Shown here in pieces: positions 1-9,585 of a stretch of DNA of 64,000 nucleotides. Position 1 is the stretch's first letter. Every line of letters starts with the position of its first letter. A program made the translations under genes and the position numbers. Under the pieces are notes generated by a model, which did not search any database, had not been told where the DNA came from, and worked only from the letters and a program-made list of their open reading frames with translations. Origin of the DNA: Coleofasciculus sp. FACHB-1120 (GTDB lineage Bacteria; Cyanobacteriota; Cyanobacteriia; Cyanobacteriales; FACHB-T130); contig NZ_JACJTV010000020.1 in the NCBI RefSeq assembly GCF_014698845.1, forward strand, positions 31,815 through 95,814, read 5' to 3'.

Positions 1-903
1 GCGCTACCCGATGCGGTCATCACTGCTTTAAACCAGGCGATGACACCACCCTTTGGCAGCGCCTACCGTTTGGTATGGTTGGTTGATACTACTATATGCC
101 TGCACTGTTCGGAAGAACTACTGGCTGAACTGGAACGTACAATACCGGCGATTCCTGAGTCTTCAGTATTCTTGCTGACGACTCGCTCTAAACCCGATGG
201 GCGTCTCCGATCTACGAAGCTGCTGCAAAACCATGCCGATATTCGAGAATTTTCTCTCATCCCACCCTGGAAAACTGAAGAACTGTTAAAAAAGGTGCGT
301 CAGGTTGCCCAGCAAGTTGGGGTGAAACTAACCCCGGCAGCTGCCGAACTTTTAGCCCAATCTGTGGGAAATGATACCAGACAACTTTGGAACGAACTGG
401 AAAAGTTGCAGGTTTACGCCGGTATCCCGAAGGGTCTCCCCGCCGCCCCCGATCAAGCAGGCGTATCCCAAGAGGACGCGATCGCCCTCGAAGTCGTTGC
501 TGCTCTAGTAACATCTAATACCCAAAATAGCTTGCAGCTCGTATCGGCGATCGGAGCGGGAAATACTGCCCACGCCTGTTCGCTGGTTGCAGACTTGATC
601 GGTCATAACGAACCCGCTTTGCGAATTGTCGCCACCTTAATCGGTCAATTTCGCACCTGGTTGTGGGTGAAACTGATGATAGAGAGCGGTGAGCGAGATG
701 AACGAGCGATCGCTACTGCGGCAGAAATCGGCAACCCTAAACGAATTTACTTTCTCCGCCAAGAAGTCAAGGACTTCTCTGTGCATCAACTCACCTTAAC
801 CTTACCCTTACTCCTGGAATTGGAAGTCACCCTCAAGCGAGGAGCTGATCCCATTTCAACGCTACAAATGAAAGTGATAGAACTGTGCCAATTGTATCAA
901 TGA
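1..903 (+). CDS. holA: DNA polymerase III delta subunit, 5'-truncated by window edge
   Basis: The delta subunit is the clamp-loader wrench that opens the beta sliding clamp during replication. The frame is open from base 1 (reading ALPDAVITALNQAM), so the ATG at base 40 is internal and the true start lies outside the window. About 300 residues are visible. They include the family stretch RLVWLVDTTIC, the segment TTRSKPDGRL, and the C-terminal collar region ending in DPISTLQMKVIELCQLYQ. Cyanobacterial HolA proteins are a little longer than this, so only the N-terminal few dozen residues are missing. The gene stands alone here; a weak inverted repeat follows it. Identification is by recognition of the family's conserved segments. 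Confidence 0.88.
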   Translation, partial: ALPDAVITALNQAMTPPFGSAYRLVWLVDTTICLHCSEELLAELERTIPAIPESSVFLLTTRSKPDGRLRSTKLLQNHADIREFSLIPPWKTEELLKKVRQVAQQVGVKLTPAAAELLAQSVGNDTRQLWNELEKLQVYAGIPKGLPAAPDQAGVSQEDAIALEVVAALVTSNTQNSLQLVSAIGAGNTAHACSLVADLIGHNEPALRIVATLIGQFRTWLWVKLMIESGERDERAIATAAEIGNPKRIYFLRQEVKDFSVHQLTLTLPLLLELEVTLKRGADPISTLQMKVIELCQLYQ

Positions 904-935
904 AAGCATGAATACGTAGAAGGAATTCTTTCCTC

Positions 936-959
936 CCTACCTTTACACCTAGAGGTAGG
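936..959 (+). terminator. Possible weak terminator hairpin after holA
   Basis: A 7-bp perfect inverted repeat (CCTACCT at 936-942, AGGTAGG at 953-959) with a 10-base loop lies 33 bases after the holA stop. There is no T-run after it, so it is at best a weak or Rho-independent-like site. Confidence 0.3.
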
Positions 960-1241
960 AAGGAAAGCGCTACCCATACCGCCCAATCGTTACAGCTTTA
1001 GTAACATCCCGCTTTTTATGCGAAAGTGTGGTAAAATCCACACACTCTTAATATCCGTAGTTAGTTGTGGATTACTACTCGATCCTACTCCGTAGGGAGA
1101 AGGCTTCTGTTTTCTGAGGTACCAACACGGGATGTAAATCTATGAATGCCCATCTCTAGCTGGAACTTCTCACCCTTAAAACAGTTCAGAAAAAGTAATC
1201 CGTGTGTGTTTTGATTTTCTATTTTTTGGTCGCACTAGATC
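960..1241. other. Non-coding gap upstream of the DUF4168 gene
   Basis: No gene is seen here. A short hairpin (GTGTGG at 1026-1031, CCACAC at 1038-1043, loop TAAAAT) is the only clear structure. The region is long for a leader, so a small RNA or long 5' UTR is possible, but nothing recognisable supports either. Confidence 0.4.
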
Positions 1242-1718
1242 ATGATGACTTTATACAGTTCACGTCGCTCTCTGAATCGAGTCTTATCTCAATGCCTGAG
1301 TGTTGGTACTCTCGCTGCTCTAAGTCTGTTGTTAGGTTTTGCACCTGGTCTATCCGAGCGCTCCCATAGCCTTGACTTTAGTTCTCAGGCATACGCTCAA
1401 ACCTTCAGCACTCAGAAACTAATCAACTTCGCCAGGGCTGTTTTGGCGATGGAACCGGGTCGCCAAGCTGCCTATAACGAGATCAAAAGAATCGTGGGCA
1501 GCCCTCCAAATATTGCTTGTAGCCAGCCGAATAGCCTGCGATCGCTTCCAGGAAATGCACAAGCCATTGCCATAAATTACTGCAAACAGTCTCAAAAGAT
1601 TGTGCAGAGCAACGGTCTGTCCATTGAAGAATTTAACCTAATTACGGTAGAGGCGCAAAAAAATTCGGAAGTAGCAGCACAGATAAAAAATGAAATGATC
1701 CGTCTACAAGCTCAGTAA
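1242..1718 (+). CDS. DUF4168 family secreted protein
   Basis: A 158-residue protein of unknown function. The N-terminus has arginines followed by a hydrophobic run (about residues 20-36) and ends in QAYAQ near residue 52, which looks like a signal peptide with an AxA-type cleavage site; it is probably periplasmic. The rest is mostly helical: a segment around FARAVLAMEPGRQAAYNEI and a C-terminal segment around GLSIEEFNLITVEAQ, spacing typical of DUF4168 proteins, which are common in cyanobacteria. Two cysteines (in IACSQ and NYCKQ) could pair. Two adjacent ATGs (1242 and 1245) are possible starts. It is not functionally linked to the urease genes downstream as far as can be seen. Confidence 0.7.
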   Translation: MMTLYSSRRSLNRVLSQCLSVGTLAALSLLLGFAPGLSERSHSLDFSSQAYAQTFSTQKLINFARAVLAMEPGRQAAYNEIKRIVGSPPNIACSQPNSLRSLPGNAQAIAINYCKQSQKIVQSNGLSIEEFNLITVEAQKNSEVAAQIKNEMIRLQAQ

Positions 1719-1814
1719 AAAATAAACTTTTACTGACCCTGTTTGAATTGGATTTTTATGTCATCTGTGCTGCTTTAGTAGCATCACCTAACCTGCTGAC
1801 TAAACATTCCAGTG

Positions 1815-2258
1815 ATGCTAAGGATAACGCAACGCTTTCCCGCCAATTTGGATGCATCGGTAAACTTTACTCTTTTTCTGACCGCCGAGGAGCGCACGCG
1901 CAGCCGCTATCGCTTTGAAACTGCTGAGGGACAAGCTTTGTATCTGCGCTTACCCAGAGGAACTGTGTTGCGCGATCGCGATCTCCTCCAATCTGAAACG
2001 GGTGATATCGTAGTGAGAATCGTGGCTAAACCGGAACCCGTTCTCACCGCGACTACCCAGAACTCCCTAGATTTGCTGCGGGCGGCTTATCATCTAGGCA
2101 ATCGCCATGTACCGATAGAAATCGCTGCTACTCAATTGCGGTTATCTCCCGACCCAGTTTTGAAGTCAATGTTGGAACATCTGGGGATGGAGGTACGAGA
2201 GGAAATCTCGCCTTTTTATCCAGAAATGGGTGCCTATGGACAGCATCATCACGCTTAG
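1815..2258 (+). CDS. ureE: Urease accessory protein UreE
   Basis: UreE is the cytoplasmic nickel metallochaperone that hands Ni2+ to UreG for the urease active site. The protein has about 147 residues from the ATG at 1815 (a GTG at 1812 is in frame). It shows the N-terminal UreE fold ([19 protein letters not shown]) and the C-terminal domain with [16 protein letters not shown], whose His belongs to the conserved metal-binding region. The C-terminus ends in GQHHHA, a short His tail rather than the long His-rich tail of some species, which suggests nickel delivery but little storage. It is followed by ureF after 155 bases that contain a repeat hairpin, and begins the ureEFG block. Confidence 0.93.
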   Translation: MLRITQRFPANLDASVNFTLFLTAEERTRSRYRFETAEGQALYLRLPRGTVLRDRDLLQSETGDIVVRIVAKPEPVLTATTQNSLDLLRAAYHLGNRHVPIEIAATQLRLSPDPVLKSMLEHLGMEVREEISPFYPEMGAYGQHHHA

Positions 2259-2263
2259 TGAAT

Positions 2264-2413
2264 TGGGTAATCGGTAATGGGGGAGTTTTGAGGTTTGAGG
2301 TTTGAGTTTTGAGTTGTAGAGACGCGATAATCGCGTCTGAGTTTTAACGAGAACCGATACAAAACTCAAGGCTTAATCCCTTAAAACTCTTCCCCATTAC
2401 CTACATACCAATA
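2264..2413. repeat. Intergenic repeat with hairpin between ureE and ureF
   Basis: Purine-rich GAGGTTTGAGGTTTGAG direct repeats are followed by a 9-bp stem at 2320-2338 (AGACGCGAT, one A, ATCGCGTCT). Similar GAGACGCGAT/ATCGCGTCT units recur degenerately at 21748-21770 and inside the oxoprolinase gene at 51436-51464, so this is a dispersed family and not a ureEF-specific element. Confidence 0.7.
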
Positions 2414-3115
2414 ATGACCAACGAGCAATTACCGATTTCCGATTTTCCAATTAACCTACTGTGTCTTTTGCAACTTGCGAGTCCAGCCTTGCCAGTGGGT
2501 GCTTATAGCTATTCCGAAGGGCTGGAAACCCTCGTTGATGCTGGTGTAATTGAGAACTGCCAACATTTGAGACACTGGCTCAAGCAGGAACTAGGTTATG
2601 GGGCAATTCGGTTGGAAGCCGGGGTAATGATCCGGGGATATCGAGGGGCAATTGCCGGGGATTTAGAGGCTTTAAATTACTGGAATGTCTGGTTATCTGC
2701 GGCTAAAGAAACACAAGAGTTACAAGCGCAAAGTTGGCAGATGGGGCGATCGCTCATTCGATTGCTTTTGGAATTACAGCCGCAGGTTCGGTCAATAGCG
2801 GATGGGATTGGGAATCCTTGTAATTATGCGATCGCTTTCGGCATTGCTGCCGCCCATTGGCAAATCGACCCTACATCTGCCCTCCTGGGCTACTTACACA
2901 GCTGGGCAACCAATTTGATCGCCGCCGGAGTCAAATTGATTCCCCTCGGACAAACGGCTGGGCAACAGCTACTCTTAGAACTACAACCCATCCTGATCCA
3001 GACTGCCAAGGAAATTTTAGGGTTAGAAGATGACGCCCTCAGTAGTTGCGGCTGGGGGTTAGCCTTAGCGAGTATCGCTCACGAAACTCAGTACACGCGC
3101 TTATTTCGGAGTTAA
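2414..3115 (+). CDS. ureF: Urease accessory protein UreF
   Basis: UreF is part of the UreDFG complex that activates apo-urease and acts as a GTPase regulator for UreG. The 233-residue helical protein has the family signatures [20 protein letters not shown] (residues about 16-35), the middle segment [10 protein letters not shown], and the C-terminal [19 protein letters not shown]. Length is normal for UreF. It starts at ATG 2414 and is followed by ureG after about 100 bases. It lies in the accessory block far from ureDABC, an arrangement common in cyanobacteria. Confidence 0.95.
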   Translation: MTNEQLPISDFPINLLCLLQLASPALPVGAYSYSEGLETLVDAGVIENCQHLRHWLKQELGYGAIRLEAGVMIRGYRGAIAGDLEALNYWNVWLSAAKETQELQAQSWQMGRSLIRLLLELQPQVRSIADGIGNPCNYAIAFGIAAAHWQIDPTSALLGYLHSWATNLIAAGVKLIPLGQTAGQQLLLELQPILIQTAKEILGLEDDALSSCGWGLALASIAHETQYTRLFRS

Positions 3116-3218
3116 AACAAATCGGCACAAAAAAACATCGCTGGTAAAAGCTGGGAATAGCTTATCGTTAATTGTCTTGCTACGATGAGCAATTAGCCAT
3201 TCGCGATTTGCAAATTTT

Positions 3219-3836
3219 ATGAATGCTTTTCGGGTTGGAGTCGCTGGCCCAGTGGGTTCGGGAAAAACTGCCTTAGTCGAAGCCTTATGTAAGGCGATGC
3301 GGCAAAAATATCAAATTGCTGTAGTCACGAATGATATTTATACCCAGGAAGATGCCCAGTTTTTAGTGCGGAGTCACGCATTGGAGAGCGATCGCATCCT
3401 GGGTGTCGAAACTGGCGGCTGTCCCCATACCGCCATCCGCGAAGACGCTTCCATGAACATCGCCGCCATTGAACAGATGGAACAGCGATTTCCTGATTTA
3501 GACTTAGTGTTTTTAGAAAGTGGTGGCGATAACCTAGCGGCAACGTTTAGCCCAGAACTGGTGGACTTGACAATTTACGTCATTGATGTTGCAGCCGGTG
3601 ACAAAATTCCGCGCAAAGGTGGGCCTGGAATTACTAAATCTGATCTTTTAGCAATCAATAAAATTGACCTTGCCCCTCAAGTCGGAGCAGATTTAGGGGT
3701 CATGGAACGCGATGCACGGCGGATGCGTGGGGAAAAGCCCTTTATCTTTACGAATTTGAAGACTCAGCAAGGATTAACCGCTGTAGTGGACTTTATCCGC
3801 CTAAATCTGGGCGAAGTTTCCGAAACAGCCTGCTGA
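3219..3836 (+). CDS. ureG: Urease accessory GTPase UreG
   Basis: UreG is the SIMIBI-class GTPase that couples GTP hydrolysis to nickel insertion into urease. In its 205 residues one sees the P-loop GPVGSGKT (residues 10-17), the invariant nickel-binding Cys-Pro-His (68-70, in [11 protein letters not shown]), the switch segment [15 protein letters not shown] and the guanine-specificity NKID (147-150). All key residues are present and length is normal. It closes the ureEFG block; the gap to urtA (140 bases) holds a candidate NtcA promoter, so urtA is probably a separate transcription unit. Confidence 0.97.
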   Translation: MNAFRVGVAGPVGSGKTALVEALCKAMRQKYQIAVVTNDIYTQEDAQFLVRSHALESDRILGVETGGCPHTAIREDASMNIAAIEQMEQRFPDLDLVFLESGGDNLAATFSPELVDLTIYVIDVAAGDKIPRKGGPGITKSDLLAINKIDLAPQVGADLGVMERDARRMRGEKPFIFTNLKTQQGLTAVVDFIRLNLGEVSETAC

Positions 3837-3870
3837 GCTTTCCTAGAGACGATCCAAAAATTTGATTCTT

Positions 3871-3914
3871 TGTATCATTGATAACAATTCTTTCCCAGAA
3901 CATCGCTCTAATAT
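3871..3914 (+). promoter_or_regulatory. Candidate NtcA-activated promoter of urtABCDE
   Basis: TGTA at 3871-3874, eight bases, then AACA at 3883-3886 match the palindromic NtcA site TGTA-N8-TACA at 7 of 8 positions. After 22 bases comes TAATAT (3909-3914), a -10 box of TAN3T form. This is the geometry of class II NtcA promoters, with the site centred about 41.5 bases before transcription start. The urt operon is a known nitrogen-control (NtcA) target in other cyanobacteria. Site and spacing are seen; binding is inferred. Confidence 0.55.
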
Positions 3915-3976
3915 CACTGCTTAACTGTATATGTTCTCTACCATTAGGCTGATTCAGCCAGGAGTACGGTAACGGT

Positions 3977-5314
3977 ATGGCAAGGCGATTAGGACGACGT
4001 AAATTTCTTCTATACGGTTCTGCTACTCTGGGAACCAGTATTCTTCTCAAAGCTTGTAGCAGCACTCCCCCCTCTTCCACCTCTGAGACTGCCAGCCCAA
4101 CGGCGGCGTCTCCCTCTCCTAGCGCGACAACCGTTGCGGCTGCCGGTGGAGGCAACACCATCAAAGTGGGGATTCTGCACTCTCGCAGCGGCACGATGGC
4201 GATTAGCGAAAACAGCGTCGTAGATGCCGAACTGCTGGCAATTGAGGAGATTAATAAAGCCGGTGGCGTCCTCGGCAAGCAAATTCAAGCAGTTGAAGAA
4301 GATGGTCAATCCGACTGGCCCACTTTTGCAGAGAAGGCGAGAAAGCTAATCGATCAGGATAAAGTTGTCACCGTTTTCGGCTGCTGGACTTCCGCCAGCC
4401 GCAAAGCAGTGCTGCCAGTCTTTGAAGAGAAAAGTCATATGCTCTGGTATCCCGTACAATACGAGGGTCAAGAGTGTTCCAAAAATATTTTCTACACGGG
4501 TGCTGCCCCCAACCAACAAATCGAGCCAGCAGTCGATTGGCTATTGCAGAATAAAGGCAAAAAATTCTTCCTAGTTGGCTCCGATTACGTTTTTCCGCGT
4601 ACCGCGAATACGATTATTAAAGAGCAGTTAAAGGCAAAAGGCGGCGAAACCGTCGGTGAAGATTATTTACCACTGGGCAATACAGAAGTTACACCCATCA
4701 TCACTAAAATTAAAGCGGCTCTGCCTGATGGCGGCGTCATTTTTAATACCCTCAATGGCGATAGTAACGTGGCTTTCTTCAAGCAGATGCAAGGTGCAGG
4801 CTTGGGACCAGATAAGTATCCTGTAATGTCTGTCAGTATTGCCGAAGAAGAAGTCAAGGCAATTGGCACCGAATATCTCAAAGGTCAATATGCCGCATGG
4901 AATTACTTCCAAACGGTGGATACCCCAAGGAATAAGCAATTTGTTGAAGCTTTTAAAGCAAAATACGGTCCAGATCGGGTAACAAATGACCCGATGGAAG
5001 CCGCTTATATCGCCGTTTATCTCTGGAAACAAGCTGTCGAGAAAGCAAAAACCGCTGACGATTTAGAGTCAGTGCGAAAGGCTGCGGTAGGTCAGACTTT
5101 TGAGGCTCCAGAAGGCACCGTAACGATGGAAAGTAACCATCACATTTCTAAGTTTGTACGACTCGGTGAAGTCGCAGATGACGGTCTCTTTAAGATTGTC
5201 TACGAGACGAAAGCAGCAGTGAAGCCAGTTCCTTGGAATCAATTCGTTGCTGCCACTAAGGGTTTGGGATGTGACTGGTCGGATTCTAAAAAAGGTGGTC
5301 AGTACAAGATTTAA
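3977..5314 (+). CDS. urtA: Urea ABC transporter substrate-binding lipoprotein UrtA
   Basis: UrtA captures urea in the periplasm for the UrtBCDE transporter. The N-terminus has GRRKFLLYG, a twin-arginine-like stretch, then a hydrophobic segment and a lipobox LLKAC with the lipidated Cys at residue 27. A Ser/Thr/Pro/Ala linker runs to about residue 60 and probably tethers the domain to the membrane. The rest is a Leu/Ile/Val-type periplasmic binding protein beginning [17 protein letters not shown], with the UrtA stretches [15 protein letters not shown] and [13 protein letters not shown]. Length (445) is usual. It is the first gene behind the candidate NtcA site; a strong hairpin separates it from urtB, which could allow higher UrtA levels than the membrane components. 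Confidence 0.96.
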   Translation: MARRLGRRKFLLYGSATLGTSILLKACSSTPPSSTSETASPTAASPSPSATTVAAAGGGNTIKVGILHSRSGTMAISENSVVDAELLAIEEINKAGGVLGKQIQAVEEDGQSDWPTFAEKARKLIDQDKVVTVFGCWTSASRKAVLPVFEEKSHMLWYPVQYEGQECSKNIFYTGAAPNQQIEPAVDWLLQNKGKKFFLVGSDYVFPRTANTIIKEQLKAKGGETVGEDYLPLGNTEVTPIITKIKAALPDGGVIFNTLNGDSNVAFFKQMQGAGLGPDKYPVMSVSIAEEEVKAIGTEYLKGQYAAWNYFQTVDTPRNKQFVEAFKAKYGPDRVTNDPMEAAYIAVYLWKQAVEKAKTADDLESVRKAAVGQTFEAPEGTVTMESNHHISKFVRLGEVADDGLFKIVYETKAAVKPVPWNQFVAATKGLGCDWSDSKKGGQYKI

Positions 5315-5418
5315 GAGGTAATAATTAGTCTTTAGTTATTAGCCCTCATTTCTTAGAAAAAATAGGTTGAGCCACTACAGGAAAACCCTGGATTTTCCCT
5401 CGTAGAGCGAGGTGGCGT

Positions 5419-5470
5419 TTGAGGTAACACAACCTAACGAATCTTCGGGAGTTGGGTTTGGTTACCTCAA
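5419..5470 (+). terminator. Long stem-loop between urtA and urtB
   Basis: TTGAGGTAAC (5419-5428) pairs perfectly with GTTACCTCAA (5461-5470), and the inner part continues as an imperfect AACCTAAC/GTTGGGTT stem around a CTTCGG-containing loop. There is no T-run. It may be a dispersed repeat, and may act as a partial terminator or 3' stabiliser that sets the urtA:urtB ratio. Confidence 0.5.
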
Positions 5471-5532
5471 GCCAATCTATAGGCTTTGAAAGTAAATGAC
5501 CTATAACCCATGATGAATGACTGAGGAAGCGT

Positions 5533-6693
5533 GTGATAGCAGGATTGCTGGATGGGATTTTTAATGGAATTAGTATCGGTGCGGTTCTGTTAATTGCGGC
5601 GCTGGGGCTAGCTATTGTCTTTGGACTCATGGGCGTCATTAACTTAGCTCACGGTGAGTTGATGATGCTGGGAGCCTACACAACTTTTGTTGTACAAAAT
5701 GGCTTCAAAATGTTGGGCAAGCCTTGGTCTGAAACCTATATTATTTTTGCCCTGATTTTGGCTTTCCTGGTGACAGCGGCTGTGGGATTAGTTTTAGAGC
5801 GAGGGGTAATTCGTTATCTTTACGGACGACCTCTAGAAACACTGCTAGCAACTTGGGGCGTTAGTCTAATTTTGCAGCAGTTTGCTCGCAGTGTTAGCTG
5901 GGTGTTAGTGATTGGCATTGCGATATTTTGCTTTTTGTTTTTTGGGGCTTTGTGGGTTCTGTCTCGTCGCCCAGATTTTGAGCGTATTCGTAACTGGGTA
6001 ATTGCAATAATGCTGCCAATATCTCTAGGTGTTGCGAGTGCTACAGGGGCATTTTTGGGACAAACTTACAAACTGGCTGTCACGAAGCCTTGGTTTGGCG
6101 CTCAAAATGTGGACGTAACCGCACCGAACTGGTTACGAGGAGGGCTGCGGCTGGGCACATTACAGATGCCTTATACGCGGCTATTTATTATTGGGCTAAC
6201 CATTGTTTGTGTTGCTGGAATTTATGTATTTTTGCAACGTTCTCCGTGGGGATTAAGAATTCGCTCAGTCATGCAGAATCGCAGTATGAGCGCTTGTTTA
6301 GGAATTCCGACTGCCAAAGTTGATGCCATTACATTTGCTTTGGGTTCTGGATTGGCTGGAATCGCCGGTTGTGCAATTAGTTTGCTGGGTTCTGTAGGTC
6401 CCAATACAGGTCAGAACTACATCGTCGATACATTTATGGTGGTTGTTGTCGGTGGTGTCGGTAAGCTGGTGGGCAGTATTGTGGCAGCGATGGGAATTGG
6501 CACCATTAACTACTTAATCAGTTCTAAAGTCTTGGTTCCAATGGTGGCACCGATAAAGCCTTTAGTGGATTTATTTGAGTTTTTCGGCACAACCAGTATG
6601 GCGAAGGTGATGGTATTCGCCTTAATTATTGCGTTCCTTCAGGTGCGTCCAGGGGGAATTTTCCCACAGAAGGGACGTAGCGTTGATGCTTAA
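5533..6693 (+). CDS. urtB: Urea ABC transporter permease UrtB
   Basis: UrtB is one of the two membrane permeases of the urea importer, LivH-like. The 386-residue protein is mostly hydrophobic with eight or more membrane segments. Recognisable parts are GLMGVINLAHGELMMLGAY near residues 30-50, the YGRPLETLLATWGVSLILQQ segment, and the C-terminal VVVVGGVGKLVGSIVAAMGIG loop that contacts the ATPase. A long middle region (about 130-200) is typical of cyanobacterial UrtB. The start is GTG at 5533, in good frame with the hydrophobic N-terminus. It is followed by urtC after 30 bases. Confidence 0.95.
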   Translation: MIAGLLDGIFNGISIGAVLLIAALGLAIVFGLMGVINLAHGELMMLGAYTTFVVQNGFKMLGKPWSETYIIFALILAFLVTAAVGLVLERGVIRYLYGRPLETLLATWGVSLILQQFARSVSWVLVIGIAIFCFLFFGALWVLSRRPDFERIRNWVIAIMLPISLGVASATGAFLGQTYKLAVTKPWFGAQNVDVTAPNWLRGGLRLGTLQMPYTRLFIIGLTIVCVAGIYVFLQRSPWGLRIRSVMQNRSMSACLGIPTAKVDAITFALGSGLAGIAGCAISLLGSVGPNTGQNYIVDTFMVVVVGGVGKLVGSIVAAMGIGTINYLISSKVLVPMVAPIKPLVDLFEFFGTTSMAKVMVFALIIAFLQVRPGGIFPQKGRSVDA

Positions 6694-6723
6694 ACAAAGA
6701 CAATCACGCAGAGGCTCAAGGCG

Positions 6724-7890
6724 ATGATTTTGGATGCAGTGCTTGAAGTGAAAGGGATGAAGCAGCAACGCAAACGATTGCTGCTAATGGAAGTGGGGGT
6801 GACGATTGCGATCGCTCTCCTCCTTATCTTCGTGATGCCAGCAGTTCTCACAGGCTTTCGTCTCAGCTTACTGGCGCGATTTTTGGCGTTAGCGATCGCT
6901 GCCCTCGGCATTGATTTAATTTGGGGCTACACGGGTATGCTCAGTTTGGGGCATGGTGTATTTTTTGCGCTCGGTGGCTATGCCTTGGCAATGCATTTGC
7001 AATTAGCTCCTCTCAAGAACGGTTTACCAGAATTTATGAGCCTCTTCGGCATCACAGAATTGCCTTGGTTCTGGCAACCGTTTTATTCGTTTGGATTTGC
7101 CGCCGCCGCTGTCGTGATAATTCCCGCTCTATTAGCCGCAATATTGGGTTATTTAGTATTTCGCAACCGGATTCGGGGAGTTTACTTCTCAATTTTGACC
7201 CAAGCGGCAACGATTGTATTTTTTAATTTCTTCAATGGGCAGCAAGGTTTCTTTAACGGCACCAATGGCTTAACAAACTTCAAAACATTATTAGGGGCAT
7301 CTGTCAGCAATAGTCAGACTCAATTTGTTTTCTACACGCTGACAGTCTTGTTTTTGGCAGCTGCTTATGCTTTGTGCCGATGGCTGACGAGCGATCGCTT
7401 TGGACGAGTGCTGATTGCGATTCGGGATGATGAAAGCCGGATGCGCTTTTCTGGCTACGATCCCACAGGATTTAAAGTCGTGGTGTTTGCGATTTCCGCT
7501 GCTCTGGCTGGAATCGGGGGTGCCTTATTCACCCTCCAGTCGGGTTTAATTTCACCGAAAGCAATGGATATTGCCTTTTCGATTGAAATGGTAATTTGGG
7601 TAGCAGTGGGAGGTCGTGCAAGCTTAATCGGAGCTATATTCGGGGCGCTATTAGTCAACTTTGCCAAAAGTCTTTTGAGTGAGAAATTTCCGGGTATCTG
7701 GGTATTTTTCCAGGGAGCATTATTCCTAATTGTGGTAACTGTTCTTCCCGATGGTGTAGTCGGTTGGCTGCGCTATCAAGGTTTCCAGCACCTGCTGACA
7801 CTTCTAGGGCGGAACAAGCAAGTGGCAACCTATCCTAGCCTTGAAGAAGACCCAGAGGTACAGCATGAACGCGAAAATATTAGAAACTGA
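6724..7890 (+). CDS. urtC: Urea ABC transporter permease UrtC
   Basis: UrtC is the second urea permease, LivM-like, pairing with UrtB. The 388-residue protein has many hydrophobic segments; IDLIWGYTGMLSLGHGVFFALG and the SDRFGRVLIAIRDDESRMRF coupling region are typical of LivM-type permeases. The C-terminal tail is hydrophilic. The gene follows urtB by 30 bases and its 3' end overlaps the start of urtD by 26 bases, a sign of translational coupling. Start at ATG 6724; an internal ATG a few codons later is possible. Confidence 0.95.
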   Translation: MILDAVLEVKGMKQQRKRLLLMEVGVTIAIALLLIFVMPAVLTGFRLSLLARFLALAIAALGIDLIWGYTGMLSLGHGVFFALGGYALAMHLQLAPLKNGLPEFMSLFGITELPWFWQPFYSFGFAAAAVVIIPALLAAILGYLVFRNRIRGVYFSILTQAATIVFFNFFNGQQGFFNGTNGLTNFKTLLGASVSNSQTQFVFYTLTVLFLAAAYALCRWLTSDRFGRVLIAIRDDESRMRFSGYDPTGFKVVVFAISAALAGIGGALFTLQSGLISPKAMDIAFSIEMVIWVAVGGRASLIGAIFGALLVNFAKSLLSEKFPGIWVFFQGALFLIVVTVLPDGVVGWLRYQGFQHLLTLLGRNKQVATYPSLEEDPEVQHERENIRN

Positions 7891-8644
7891 AAATTTAACG
7901 GTTAATTTCGACGGTTTTAAAGCGCTGAACCATCTGAATTTCAGCATGGATGTCGGAGAATTACGGGTCGTAATTGGGCCAAATGGTGCAGGGAAAACAA
8001 CCTTTTTAGATGTCATTACCGGCAAGGTACAACCGACTGAGGGACGGGTATTATTTAAGGGGAGAAATGTGAAAGCACTCTCCGAACATCAAATCGCTCG
8101 ATTGGGAATTGGTCGAAAGTTCCAAACTCCTCGCATTTACCTCAACTTGACACCTCGCGACAACCTGGAACTTAGCTGCAATCGCAATAAAAATGTCTTG
8201 TCAACTCTGTTTGGGCGTCCCGCTACTGGCGAACGGAGCAAAGTAATGAGTTTGCTCGAAACGATTGGCTTAAGTGCAAAAGCAGATATCCGCGCCGGGT
8301 TACTTTCTCACGGGGAGAAGCAACGCTTAGAAATTGGAATGTTAGTTGCTCAGTCGCCCGATTTATTGTTGGTTGATGAACCCGTTGCAGGGCTAACTGA
8401 TGAAGAAACTGACAATATTGGGGAACTACTTATCGCATTAGCTCACAGTCATTCTATTTTGGTCATTGAACATGACATGGAATTTGTGCGCCAAATTGCT
8501 CGTAAAGTAACTGTGTTGCATGAAGGCTCAGTGTTGTGTGAAGGCACGATTGAGGAAGTACAAAATGACCCTCGCGTCATAGAAGTTTATTTAGGAGAGC
8601 AGTTAGACCCTCAGGGAGAAGCGCTTCAAGAAATTGAGGACTAA
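7865..8644 (+). CDS. urtD: Urea ABC transporter ATP-binding protein UrtD
   Basis: UrtD is one of the two ATPases that power urea import, LivG-like. From ATG 7865 (with GAGG just upstream) it has 259 residues; a TTG at 7841 is in frame but is less likely. Walker A is GPNGAGKTT (38-46), the signature is LSHGEKQRLEIGM, Walker B is LLLVDEPVAGL, and the switch His is in VIEHDMEFV. The extra ISR-like loop after the Q-region (GRKFQTPRIYLNLTP) is typical of LivG/UrtD. It overlaps urtC by 26 bases and is followed by urtE after 62 bases. Confidence 0.96.
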   Translation: MNAKILETENLTVNFDGFKALNHLNFSMDVGELRVVIGPNGAGKTTFLDVITGKVQPTEGRVLFKGRNVKALSEHQIARLGIGRKFQTPRIYLNLTPRDNLELSCNRNKNVLSTLFGRPATGERSKVMSLLETIGLSAKADIRAGLLSHGEKQRLEIGMLVAQSPDLLLVDEPVAGLTDEETDNIGELLIALAHSHSILVIEHDMEFVRQIARKVTVLHEGSVLCEGTIEEVQNDPRVIEVYLGEQLDPQGEALQEIED

Positions 8645-8706
8645 AAAGAAGCGCTAAATTAAGCAATTTTAAAACGATCGCCCTTTATTTAACCAAGCAC
8701 AATAAA

Positions 8707-9408
8707 ATGCTGCAAATTTCTAATTTAAATGTCTATTACGGTGAAAGCCATATCCTCCGAAATGTAGATTTGAGCGTCCCCTCAGGGAAGATGGTGTGTC
8801 TAATTGGACGCAATGGTGTTGGTAAAACAACTTTGCTCAAAACAATTATGGGGCTACTTAAACCCCGTAGCGGTACAATTACTTTTGCTGATGAGACGAT
8901 CACCGAGAAATCTCCAGATCGACGGGCGCGGCTAGGAATTGGTTATGTTCCTCAAGGACGAGAAATTATCCCGCGCTTGACAGTAAAGGAAAATTTATTG
9001 CTGGGGTTGGAGGCGCGACGAGAGGGCAGAAGTGGTAAGGAAGAAATCCCAGAAGAAATCTTTTCCCTCTTTCCCGTCTTAAAAACGATGCTGTCTCGAA
9101 TGGGCGGAGATTTAAGTGGAGGACAACAACAGCAACTTGCGATCGCTCGCGCTTTGATGGGGAAGCCACAGTTACTCGTACTCGATGAACCCACCGAAGG
9201 CATTCAACCCTCGATTATTTTGGAAATTGAGTCAGCAGTACGCCGCATTATTGAATCTACCGGCATTTCGGTTTTATTGGTTGAGCAACACCTACATTTT
9301 GTCCGGCAAGCAGATCGCTACTACGCGATGCAAAAAGGCGGTATTGTCGCATCTGGCTCGACTAGCGAACTCAGTCAGGATGTAATTCAACGGTTTCTGG
9401 CTGTCTGA
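8707..9408 (+). CDS. urtE: Urea ABC transporter ATP-binding protein UrtE
   Basis: UrtE is the second ATPase of the urea importer, LivF-like, cytoplasmic and bound to UrtB/UrtC. In 233 residues there is Walker A GRNGVGKTT (34-42), the signature LSGGQQQQLAIARAL, Walker B LLVLDEPTEGIQP and the switch His in LLVEQHLHFV. Length and motifs are complete. It closes the urtABCDE operon; the 177 bases before the next gene hold only a weak hairpin (AGGCG/CGCCT near 9464-9479). Confidence 0.96.
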   Translation: MLQISNLNVYYGESHILRNVDLSVPSGKMVCLIGRNGVGKTTLLKTIMGLLKPRSGTITFADETITEKSPDRRARLGIGYVPQGREIIPRLTVKENLLLGLEARREGRSGKEEIPEEIFSLFPVLKTMLSRMGGDLSGGQQQQLAIARALMGKPQLLVLDEPTEGIQPSIILEIESAVRRIIESTGISVLLVEQHLHFVRQADRYYAMQKGGIVASGSTSELSQDVIQRFLAV

Positions 9409-9585
9409 CGTAGATCGCTAAAAATCTTTGCGAGGAACCCGCAGAACTGTCGTTCTCAAGGTAGGCGCTTTTACGCCTCCGAAAATAGAGCCGCCACTTT
9501 ACAGTCACAGCCGCTAAACTGTGGAGAGCCTTGTGACAGATTATCTGTCTGGAGGACGAAATACCGCATCGATATTAAATCAGAG

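Noticed and set aside
1026..1043. Hairpin before the DUF4168 gene as a riboswitch or Yfr-type RNA
   Set aside because: No conserved riboswitch core or Yfr1 CUCCUCACAC motif was seen.
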